Below, in pieces: positions 26,523-37,800 of a DNA stretch of 64,000 bases (position 1 is the stretch's first letter; every line of letters starts with the position of its first letter). A program made the translations under genes and the position numbers. Origin of the DNA: Lineus longissimus (Eukaryota; Nemertea; Pilidiophora; Heteronemertea; Lineidae); contig NC_088318.1 in NCBI RefSeq assembly GCF_910592395.1, forward strand, positions 14,694,349 through 14,758,348. The letters run 5' to 3'. The notes under the pieces were generated by a model. It searched no databases and had not been told where the DNA came from. It was given only the letters and a program-made list of their open reading frames with translations.

Positions 26523-28690
26523 TGTCCCAACCGTCTTTATATTGAATACAGAATTAGGAAACGAGACTTTAAATTGATATGCGTTGCTCCTTGTTTCGTG
26601 TGGCGGTTAATGAGATATTCTTGGTTACAACTTGCGGGTACCAGTTTCCTTGATCGTCTGCTAGAATTCACTAGTCGTCTTCTCTTAAGGACTGAATCAT
26701 TGGCACACCTGGTTCCCGCGAACGGAGGCTGATTAACCCGCTCGCTGCACACTTTAAATGATGGGGGTGCTGAACCGGAAAATCCAGTAGCGCAAACTAA
26801 TAAACCATTCGGACGGATCAAAGAGCGCAACCTGTCTAACCTTAACATAATGAAATCGCCCCGTCGGACACCATGTGTATAAGAGGCCTCAATGAGTGGT
26901 TTCCAAATCCAATTCAAAATTTAAAGCAATTTCGTGTTGTTTGGAATGCAGAACCTTTTGTTGTTGTTATTTTGTTTATTGTTTTCTTAATTTACCACAC
27001 GGTTTTTTTTGTATCCATGTCCACGTGAGCCGTTCACATGGAGGGAACTTCGTAAACCCGGATTTAAGTTAACTGGTCGTACATATTAATACAGCGTTAA
27101 TGATATTTTGATATATTTCTATATCTTACAAGTTGTACCATCGATATCCCGAGACAACATGGGCCGTACTGAGTCTAAAGGCGTAAAGAAGCCAACACTT
27201 CAGCCCTCTTGCCCTATCTGACGCCCGGAAAACGTGAACGCATCTTCAGGGCTATGTGATAAAGTGGTATTGCAGTAGCTCATGCGCGGATCCAGGATTA
27301 TAGGAAGGAGGGGTGCAACCTTTATGAAAAGGGACTGTATGTGCCGGCGATCACTGCCAAAAGTGCTTAGATGCGTTTTCTTGCCAACTGCATGTAATTC
27401 CTAGTTGCAGAAAAGTTTGTTTTGTACTGTTGCCAAAATTTTATTTGACCACACTGGATTTAACATTTTGGAATCAGTCCGGACTGGTTTATTGAAAAAA
27501 ATCAAGCCAGTTTTAGCTGACCCATAAAGGGAGACTAAAGGCAGCAGCCAAGATAGGCAAGTATAGGCAAGATTAAGTTACACGAAATCGCCGATAGGAT
27601 CGCTCCTATACATACCATACCAGTCGCTACAAAGGTGGAAAATGAGGTGAATTTCGGGTGAGGCTGGAACTAAAAATTCGAGTTGTTTATTGTAGCGACT
27701 GGTACGGCATGTTAGTCCAGGATGCCCCTAGCTATCACCTCACACCAACCACGTTCCTCTTAGCCCAGAATTATTTTCCCTCATACAATAAATAGACAAT
27801 AGAATTCTAATTGGCAAGGGAAAACCTTTCTGGGCCACCCTGTAGTGTTTCGTGAGTTTCCTCACCAGCCTCAGGTAGGCGAATGATTTTGACAGGAGCC
27901 CAGCTAGCAGGTGCTGCCATCTGAGCTAAGAAAGTGGAACCAGGCAATTTCTTGAAATAAAAAATTACGCCCGTTTTTTAGGGCGGGGGACGATTTATAG
28001 GGAGCTCTTGAGCGAGCTATATGGTTAGAGTCGAATGTGTGTGTATACCGTCAACGAAAAAACTTGACCCGGAACCAGAAAACCTCCACGCCCAGGTGAC
28101 ATTTTTGCACGCGAATCGTATACGCCAATGCACAGCAATTTACCTGGGGAGAGATTTTCTTTTCCAAACAATTCAGCGGGACGCGATGATGTTTATACGC
28201 AGAGTAGCCACTGTTAGGTTGGAGATTTCGTCAAAACAGGGCCGAATCAAAGTGTAACGATACCCTGGGGCGAATCGAAATGCATTAAACAACAATCTGC
28301 AGGGCAGAGTCACATAGAGCTTATCAAAATGTCAAGTTGTGGTAAATACATGGCTGGGATGGACCAAAGTGGAATTAATTCTCAATCTGTGGTTGATTCT
28401 TACAGAGTCAGGACATCACAGAAATATGCTTTTTGATAAAAAATGTGGTCTCACTGGTCAGTTTAGAACTTGTACTTTGACAGGGCCATATCAATGCGCA
28501 AGTGACGTTTTGATGGATATGGTGTACGGAAATCTCTTTTTCTCATGCAATCGGTATTGGAATGTTTTTAAACTTTATTATGCTATTGGCAAAGGGTTCT
28601 TCTTGAAATTTTGTGCAGATTGATTGGTCCAATGAGTACTTTTTTTACCAAAACTTATGCACAACAATGTACACGTAATGTACACATGTT

Positions 28691-28909
28691 TTAATAGAGG
28701 ACTCTGGCCTGCATCGCTGCCAGAGTTTTTTTTCTCTTTCCGCGAAGAACTCGTGCTTTGAACTGGCAAAATTCCGCAAAAGATTTTCCGTCTGCTAACT
28801 CTTCCGTAGTACGCATGCGCACCAACATGATCGGTCCGGGGCTGCCCGTTTCGACGACGATTTCGTCAATATCATGGGGTGTAGGAAGCTGTCGACGGTC
28901 TGGTCCCAT
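28691..28909 (-). CDS. hypothetical small ORF
   Basis: A 72-residue frame starting MGPDRRQLPTPHDIDEI with a basic end. The composition looks protein-like, but no family, splice site or neighbour supports it. An NRF-1-like box lies inside the frame, so it could instead be a promoter or first-exon region. Confidence 0.15.
   Translation of the reverse strand: MGPDRRQLPTPHDIDEIVVETGSPGPIMLVRMRTTEELADGKSFAEFCQFKARVLRGKRKKTLAAMQARVLY
28811..28821. promoter_or_regulatory. NRF-1-like palindrome
   Basis: ACGCATGCGCA matches the core of the NRF-1 site (GCGCATGCGC) with one change. It pairs with a perfect site 226 bp away, which makes a CpG-type promoter here plausible. Confidence 0.3.
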
Positions 28910-29036
28910 TTATAATGCAATAATCTTGAAAGCACATTGGTCTCAATGTCTATTTTCCCGTTTCCAAGACAAAATCCTACTGTGAAACCTCAAACCACTC
29001 CTCCACAACACTAGCCTTTTCAATTTTCCGTAGAAA

Positions 29037-29047
29037 GCGCATGCGCA
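29037..29047. promoter_or_regulatory. NRF-1-like palindrome
   Basis: GCGCATGCGCA is a perfect NRF-1 core palindrome in otherwise AT-rich DNA. Which gene it would serve is unclear; the P450 start is 2.5 kb to the left and RBM39 2.8 kb to the right. Confidence 0.35.
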
Positions 29048-29676
29048 CTAACTCAAACGCACGCGCTACCCTCAGGTCTCACTAGCCGGTGCGGAGGCCA
29101 GGCCTACCTGCCGCCAAAAATGACGCGACGTCATTTCATGCATACCCCTGTTCCAGCGGCTGTAGACTTGGCAGTACGTTACTCTCACACAAACCTATAC
29201 ATTTCTGAATAGCTTGTCTCTTGTAGAATACATCTGACCAAGTTTCAACGTCCTCTAGACATACAGTCATGCAACGACTGATGTAGCACAATGCATGAGA
29301 CACCCTGTATAACGCAAATTTGAAAAAAAATCCCTCTATGCCTTATAACTTCAAGATTAACACCTGATCACCACTGGCTAGTGAGACCTCAAACTATTCA
29401 GGACAGCGGGTCGGCTAATGTCTTTTTGAATTCAAATCCTACACTTGGGTCTTGGGATCATTATGCTTATCTCCGGGCAAAAATACCTATCATTCTCCTG
29501 TTGTGTTTAGTTTCCCGAATTCTCCCCACCTATTTTCTATACTGCGATAGCGTCTATTGGGTCAACTGCCATGATGGCATCATCCTAACTATACCCCCCC
29601 CCCTCCCAACCACCAACTACTCGCCATCATTGACATTGACGTGCTAGCCAACTGCTTCTTCGGTCAGCTATATACC

Positions 29677-29745
29677 CCCCCCCCCCTCACCACCACCACC
29701 ACCACCACCACCACCCACCACCACCCCCAACCACCACCACCACCC
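29677..29745. repeat. poly-C / (CCA)n microsatellite
   Basis: A C-run followed by many CCA triplets; a shorter C-run lies at 29596-29608. Confidence 0.85.
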
Positions 29746-30822
29746 GAGTCTTCTCGCTCACCAGCCCTATTAACGAAGAGCTCCCTATCAAGGCCTGAGC
29801 CTTCCTCATATTAGGCTTCAGATGGCCAGGGTTACACTCTTCACGAGACAAGACCACTAATGAATATTCATAGGTTGGAGGCCTATCAATTAGACGAGTG
29901 CATGTTTTTAACTCTCAAGTACATATTTGGAGAGGTATTGAAAAAAATATTTGCTGTGGCAAGTCTACAGATATAAAGAAATTATTTGATGAAAAAATTA
30001 ATTTCGAATTTTGCTAATTCAGTAATAGGGGGCGTGTTTTGAGTTTTTTCTGCCAGTTGGCTGAAAAGAGTGGAAATATCAAAGTCTGTCTAATTTGTCG
30101 ATTATCAAAAAATTTCCGTGGTCAATCACCAGTTTATTTTTCACCATTTACTTGCCCGACTGTCCGGAATAACATAATCTAAATTTCAGATTCACAACCG
30201 CACGCAGTATTTGATGCGTCGCGGTCGAACATTGACAATTTAACTGCTAAAAGGCTTAAAAAATCAATTGTGGTCTTGTCTCTCATTCAGGACATAGCAT
30301 GAACTTTTAGTATGACAACCAAATATTAGGTGGCAGCATCTGACTTGCATCGGGCCGACTTCACTGCTGCCATCTACACAGAGCTTATAAACTAATCCTC
30401 CGTGCATTACGAAAATCAAGCCCCGTACATCAGGAAGCCATGTTGTTTGAACTTCCTCCCCCGGATATTCGTTGTGTTTACGTTTTCTTGCTGAAATAAA
30501 AGACGATTGTGGCGCTTCAGTGTTCACAACAAATCACCTCACATCAACAGATATATTGCGTGTGTGTTCTAGAACTGTCTGGTGCGTGAATATTTTAGGT
30601 ATTTTAGTGTTGTTTTCTAGAAAATGGCATCGTCCGACTGTTTTCCATGGGAAATATCCGACAATCGGATGTGTTCGTGTGCACATTCTGAACTAGGCCA
30701 AGGCCGCAGAACTTTCTTGCTTCATCAAGACTGTTAACCCCTACAGCACAGTGTTGCAGTCTGCTTCAATACCATTCTGATCAGTCGCATGTCAGCTACT
30801 GTCTCAAATGCATGCCCAAATC

Positions 30823-31341
30823 TGCTATGCAAATACTACAATCAAGATGTACAGACCGGGGGAGCTGGCTGTACGTACCCATAAGTCTTTGCGGTAGTCT
30901 CGCGCGTACCGGATATAACCCATCAAGCTTTTCTCCTTCAGAGAAATACTGCGTTGCGCTCAAGTGCCTTATAAGGCTGTGAACAAAATTAACGTTCGAC
31001 CAATGAGAAAGCCACATTACCCTGCATACGAGGTTGGACGCGTGATCACTAAATGACAAGTAAAAATAGAATCAGACCACATGTTTCTATATGTCAGAAT
31101 GCTGCCGTTTGCGCTGTAGTACACGTGTGCTGTCCAAATTTTCGATTTCAAGCAAGTTTAAGGCCAACCTCGTGTCCACCAGACTAATGCATAATTGGCA
31201 GTTGAGCGCAACGCAGTATTTCTCTGAAGGAGAAAAGCTTGATAGGTTCTATCCGGTACGCGCGAGACTACCGCAAAGACTTATGGGTACGTACAGCCAG
31301 CTCCCCCGGTCTGTACATCTTGATTGTCGTATTGCAATGCG
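30823..31341. repeat. long inverted repeat (about 140-bp arms, 240-bp spacer)
   Basis: The left arm 30823-30962 is mirrored by 31201-31341 with only scattered mismatches. Both arms are GC-richer than their surroundings and, read from the spacer outwards, both encode the open peptide LSATQYFSEGEKLD...RARLPQRLMGTYSQL. It lies about 0.5-1 kb upstream of the RBM39 start codon. It could be an inverted transposon pair, a snapback MITE or a duplicated promoter block. Confidence 0.8.
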
Positions 31342-31470
31342 ATGATGATCCATGATGATCATGATGGTGATGGCTGATGTAGTAGACAGTAGTGATGATG
31401 TGGCCGTCGTCACCTCCACAAGTCCCAGGCTGGTGCAGGGAATAATGTGGTTGGTCCCACTACCATGAAA

Positions 31471-31597
31471 ACTCCTCGGCTTGACTGCAGGATCCCTTAC
31501 AAAAACATTTTTATTCAGTGAAACCATCATGTCAAGGGTTAGGGTTAGGGTTAGGGTTATACTTTTTGTAAGGGATCCTGCAGTAGTGCCGAGGAGT
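31471..31597. repeat. hairpin with (GGGTTA)4 in its loop
   Basis: The 35-bp arms 31471-31505 and 31563-31597 mirror each other with about three mismatches (ACTCCTCGGC...CTGCAGGATCCCTTAC). The loop contains four tandem GGGTTA units (31536-31559), the animal telomere repeat. Confidence 0.8.
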
Positions 31598-31815
31598 CCT
31601 GAAATACTGGAAACGTTAATTTTTGCAATGTTAAGACCAGAGTTCATTTTCATTTGCCGGTGAACGCGGCCTGAGATAAACTTCTCGTCTGTATGATAGT
31701 GAGTACCCATATGTTAGTTCTTTTTTCTGTTTGTGTTTATCAGTAAAAGTATTTTTCTGGGAGTGTATAACATTTTTCCAATTTTGTTTCAGCTTGGTGC
31801 AACTACTAGTCCAAA

Positions 31816-34800
31816 ATGGCTGATGATTTTGACGTTGAGGCAATGCTTGAAGCTCCATATCGGAAAGAGGTGAGGATTGAGGGGATAATCATTTTAACTC
31901 TTAATTTTAACAGAAGCATTCAGAAGGCAGAATAGTAAAACTCGAAGAATTACAAATTACATAAATATTTTCTATAAAATTTTCACACCAAATGGGGAAA
32001 GCTTGGTAGTGTGTGCTAAAGAACAGCTATCCTTAATAAATAGCAACCCACAAACCAATGAACTGCTTACTTTATCCCTACTTAAGGAGGAGCAGGCTTC
32101 AAATTTAACTGCAGTTGCCGTGGCAGTTGGCACCCATCAAAAATGTCTTTCATGCCCTCTCTTCCAAGGCCAAAATGGCACTAAAATTTACCTTGAGGAG
32201 GTCCGTTGTTGCACATTGGCACAGTATGTTGATGATTGGTCAAAAGTTCCGTGTAGAGCGATGATGCTGCTTCTCTTGCTTAGCTTGCCATGAATAAGTG
32301 TTTTGTTCTGCTAAAATGTTTGGTAGGGTTTGAAAGAGAAGTTTCCTTTTGCAAAGGTGAAAACTTTTCCGGAATAAATCAAGGATTTCAAAATGTTGCA
32401 AAAGGTTGTGCTTCAGCTAACTTCCTAACCTTAACCATAGTAATGGAGGGTCTGTTGCATGCAAGGTTCAAAGCCCAAATCGGCTTAACTGAGTGGATGG
32501 TGATGCTAAACATTTCTTTGTGTGATAAGTTTTGCTTCTCAGGACAGGAAACCTTTCAACGTGCTGGTTGAACCTTTGTTGAAGATATTTTTGACTTTTG
32601 TTGTGCGGATTAGGGTCTTTGAACATGATCACTAAGACTTTGTGTCCAATCCAGTCATCTTTTTAAATACCCTGTGCTAGTTCGAAAAAAACCCATTTCA
32701 GTTTATTCTTCACAGGATCTCGATGTTTCCTTTGTTGATTCCCTAGACTTACATCCAGATGTACATATTTTACCTTGCCTCTATTTGACAGGTGATGATG
32801 GCATAACCCACTTGATATGTCCCTTTTATTCTTACCGTAGATACCAAATACATGTAGGTACAGCCCGCCCGTGGCTGTCTCCACGCCAACATGAGATAAG
32901 GTACATCAGCATATTTCTTTGTTGCTTTTGATGTTCTATCAAGACCATCAGGTATACTGAGTCTCATCATTAGTGACACAGATGTGTGGTTTGTCGGTAC
33001 AGTGATGTTGGAATCTAGGATGTCGATCTGGCGCATTCAAGACAAACGCTTTATCTTCTGGTGCCTTCAAATATTTATCAAAAGGTTATTTGTAGTTGTA
33101 CAATAACCATTCGAATATTGATATGACTTTCAATCCAGCTCCATTTCGTACATAAAACAAAACATTTACAACTCAACTTCCATCTTTGGGTTGGTTTACA
33201 CAGTAAAAATTACTCCTCCAATAGCATTTATTAACTGCACACAAGAAAATCAAATATAACTGATACTTTGCTCCTACTCATATTTGTAATGTGAGTTTTT
33301 AAATAGGGATACTGAAGAAATATAAACAGTACCCAAATAATCCACTAGTTAATGTATTGAAAAAGTAGCAAATCTTACATTTCAAAATGGCTGAATAGGA
33401 CAGGAGTAGGTGTATGTTACTGCATGTACTGTTTAAAATGAAACAGCTGAATTTTTCCTTTGTTCAACTTCTGTATGAAAATTTCTGTGTAAAACGAATG
33501 ATTAGATGAAGAAGAATCTTTTGGAAGATTGCATGAATCCCATGATATTGATAATGCCAGTTGTTTTCTTTCCTATTCAGTCATTTATAATCCTCTATTT
33601 CAAACCTACCTCTGAATATTTGTCAATCCTGTCTCGTGCCAGGGTAAGCCATGCAGCGGGTTAAGAGATGTGGACGGTCATCCCGGCTTGGTCAAAACTA
33701 CGGCAGCCACCTAGAGGATCCTGGCTGATTGGATCAAAACATACACCATGGATTCTGAGACTTGTTCTGGATCAGATAGAACAAGAAGTGTACTGGGTGT
33801 GTTTGAAAAGGTACACTGGTGTTTAGAAGTGTGCCTTAAGTAGTCAGTGTCTGTGGCACGCATATTTCCAGGGGATTTATGGGTAGGGACCTCACAGCTA
33901 TCTGCCCTAATCTGACACTACCACAGTTTGGTGCATTTGGTTGGTGTACTGCATTATCTTACATGTCTTCTCGAGTTCCACACTATGCCCCGACCATTCA
34001 CCTGACCCAGGAACAGGCATACAGGTAATTTAACTGGACCATTTATAACTAAATTTTATGACCCTTTCAAGTCCCTGCAGCTGACAAATTTTATTTTGCC
34101 ACCTCAACATTACAGTCACTGTTATTGTTATTTCCAGTTCGAGTTTAACAGTATTTTTTTTTTCTAGGGGAATGCGTGGACTTCGGGTTATTGCTTAAGT
34201 ATATTCTTAGGCGATGATATTGATAAACACTGTCACTGGGTCTGGGTCATAGAAACTGCTCCAACTACGCTGAATAATTTTCCAGTGACATGTTCTGATG
34301 GTGGCAGAATTAAGTTGGTGGCTACGTATCTTTTCTTTTCTGACTAATCTTCAGCCAACAAAGGTTGTGGTCATTTTTAGCATTATGACATCACACTAAT
34401 GCAAGTCTTCCATTATTTCCCCTTTTGTTTTGACGAACCTGCGGCTGGTCTGGTGTGTTGCTGTTTTCATCACTTTGTTGTTTTGGCCATCGTAGGATGA
34501 CGGACGGAGGTCTTCTGAAGATCGAGGTGGACGTGACAGGGATCGTGGTGACAGAGACCGAGATCGTGATCGAGACAGGAAGTAAGTGATGTCTTTTACT
34601 ATTTCATTACGTCTATATGATGAAATGTCTGCATCAAGATTATGTGATACTCAGTTTTTTTGCTGCTGCCAATTAAACACCTTAAAAATAAACTTACTGG
34701 TTATTCAGATTTGGAGACGACTGATGACATATCTACCAGCAGACAGGAAAACCACCACAGTATCATTTTCATTGTCAAGGAAACTTTTGAACTTTAGTTC

Positions 34801-37800
34801 TACTTTAAAGTGGCCAATATTTTTAGTTGCCCATGAGTTCAGATTATATAACCGTCTAGGTAAGGATTTCAACATTGTCTGTTGATGACTGAAATGTGGT
34901 GGTTTTCTTTTCTGATATCAAGACTCTCCCTGTACACACAACATGATCAGTAAAATACATTACGGAAAGTAATTCAAGAAACCTTCATTACTAGATCTAA
35001 TTGGTAGCACAATTTTAAAGTATTGCTAATTTGTGTAAATCGTAGGTAACGGTTTTGGTCAATATATTGCGAAGGAATGTCGTTTCTACACCAAGAACTG
35101 AAGACAGGTATGTTATACAGGCGGCAGATGATGATGACTATACCGGATGGTTACTTCCGGTTCATTGTCCGCAGTCACTGACCTTGGCCCTGCATCAGCA
35201 CAACGATTGAGATTGCGCACAGGAATGCGTCACAAATTTCGACAGAGCTTGCTCCATTCAGAAACATCTATTGATGTTATATCCCTTGTAGGGCTAAGGT
35301 CATGACAACCCAAGTCCATGGATGCGAGACGGGGTCTATCAACAAAGGATGTGTGATAGCCGGATGAGGAAACTTGCCCCACCAACCAAGAAGCAAACTT
35401 CAGTGAGGAGTTTCTTTTACGCTCTGTACTGGGAGTTCTGCAGGGCACCACAACAATAGACATTATCACAATGTGTACTACAGTCACTGCCTGTCTGTCT
35501 AGACAAAACGTGACCAGCTGTGAGTACATAAGCTGCTGGTGGACTTTGGTTGATCTATTCTTGATCAGATGGACTCTTCCTTGGTCACCGGTCTTAGTGT
35601 CAAGTCTTGCCCCACAGTTTGTATTATGGGGCTCTCGTATTGGTGATTTCTTCAACAGTTAACATGTCTTGTTATCTTGGCTTTCAGAAGGAGAAGCCGA
35701 AGCAGAGACGGTGATAGGAAAAGGGCCGGAAGTCGGGAGAGGAGGAGGTAGGTTCCAAGTTGTTTTAGGTGCTTCATCCACTTAAAATAAATAACTTGTG
35801 AGAAAGAAGTGTTGTGCTTATGATGAACCTTTTTGATAGGAATTGCCGTCTGATAAGATTTGATGACGCTTTATATTCTGAAGCATGACTTAAAACATCA
35901 CCATGTACTTTTCTGTCTAATTGTGTCTAGGTGTGACTCGGTGGCTGAATGCTTGTGCGAAATAAGATCTAAGTATGTGTGCCACATGCGGTTGACTCAA
36001 CTCGAATCTTTAAAAAAATTCTATCGGTCTGAAGTCTGAAGTAGGTGTTATACAATTTACAGTGATAAACACAATTGCTCGAAGCACAATAAAGATTGAC
36101 TTGATACCTCTCCTTCGCCCTTCTCCTTTATGTGATCTCTGCGATGTTTTAACCATCCCTCTTCAATTTCAGGTCAAGGTCAAGAGACAGGGATAGGAGG
36201 CGGAGTCGTGACCGTGGTGACACTCGTAGGCGCAGTCGTAGCCGAGACCGTGACATCAACCGGGACCGCCGTCGTCGCAGTAGGTCCCGTGACCGAGATT
36301 TCAGACGTAGATCACCTCCAGCCTGGAGAAACCGAGGAGGTCGTCGATCCAACTCACCACCCAGGTACTGGTCGAAATTTGTCTTGTACATTATAACTTC
36401 TGAATTTTCTCCTTTGCCTGTTGGACGTTATTTTGACGTCCATGATTTGAAACTGATGTTTTTTCCTACCCACACATAAATTCTTTTCATGTCGTTTCTA
36501 GGGGCGGAACTGGACCAAATAAGACTGGTACATGGACTCTGAATATGGACAAAGGCTTAGCTGCCAGGTAAGTGCACATCTGTTTGTACCTTTGCTGTGA
36601 CAAAGTGGTGCTTAGTTGCCATAAGATCACAGTGATACTTCAATGCCCTTCTTTCCTGCTCTTTCAAAGTTGACATGTTATCATTTATTTCAGAACTGAC
36701 AATGAGTTGACCCCCGAAGAAAGAGATGCCAGGACCGTGTTTATCATGCAGTTGGCTCCAAAGATACGACCAAGGGACCTTGAAACATTTTTCTCCTCTG
36801 TTGGAAAGGTTAGTATTTCACAACTGGCAATTCTTCCAGTCACTCTCTGGAATAGATGCTGTGGAGAGGAGAAATGTTTTGCTGATGATCAACCTTTCGA
36901 TAGGAATTGTCATCTGATAAAAATTGACAACATTTAATAATCTGAAGCAAAAGTTTAAAAACATCCATTCCATCACTTTCAGGTGCAGGATGTGAGAATC
37001 ATCACTGACAACAAAACACGGCTTTCAAAAGGTCTGGCGTATGTCGAGTTCCAGGATGTATCTTCAGTTCCTCTAGCCATGGGTCTCTCCGGGGAGAAGC
37101 TTCACCACCAGCCCATCCTGGTGATGCCCTCACAGGCTGAAAAGAACCGGTCGGGCAACCCAACAAACGTTATGGCACGTGACCAGACTGGACCCATGAG
37201 GCTGTATGTTGGCTCGCTACATTTCAATATCACGGAAGAGATGCTCAAGGGGATCTTTGAACCATTTGGGAAGGTAGAGATTATTTTGATTATAGCCTAC
37301 TGGTTGAGGCATCTGCCTAGTTACTGGGAGGTCTAGGTCTCAAACCTTGCTTCAAAAAGGGCACACACCGCAATTTCTAATGTACAAGGACATTTATGCT
37401 AGTTTTGTGAAATGTGTTACCTCCATTAATTTTGACCCAAGGAACATTGAAAATTGTTCATTATGTTATATTCTATTCTTAAATCTAAATCAACTTTATC
37501 GTACAGATTGACCATGTCAACTTGGTAATGGACAACGAATCTGGCCGATCCAAGGGATTTGGCTTTGTAACAGTAAGTACCGGGCCTTCTTTTTCTCTGA
37601 GAATTGGCATACGTGGACTCTAAAGCGAATACGAAGATGTTGAACTCAGGAAACTCACGGTGTTTGTTTTTTTGTAAATATTTTGGTGGTTTGAAGATAA
37701 TTGTCTGAACAAATTTTCCAGGTAGTAACAGCATTCTGTGAGGGGTTGCTCTTATTGAATGTCTCGCATGTTTTGTTGACTGATGATGTCTTCCATTCCT

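Larger units (their letters stand above)
26523..30822. other. divergent intergenic region between P450 and RBM39
   Basis: No confident gene. Contents: an inverted pair CATACCAGTCGCTACA (about 27614) and TGTAGCGACTGGTACGGCAT (about 27692), two NRF-1-like palindromes, a weak 72-residue frame (28691-28909, - strand) and CCA microsatellites. The promoters of both flanking genes should lie in this interval and in 30.8-31.8 kb. Confidence 0.45.

Noticed and set aside
30796-31345. Two opposite open frames sharing LSATQYFSEGEKLD
   Set aside because: They are the same DNA in an inverted repeat; no splice sites or family support a protein.
35101-35200. ATGATGATGA...CACTGA in RBM39 intron 2 as a fourth C/D snoRNA
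   Set aside because: No convincing terminal stem, no D'/C' pair and no similarity to the three related copies.
36149-36391. Arg-rich 80-residue - strand frame
   Set aside because: Antisense shadow of the RBM39 RS-domain exon.
36983-37336. 117-residue frame as a complete protein
   Set aside because: It is RBM39 exon 7 read through its donor into the intron.
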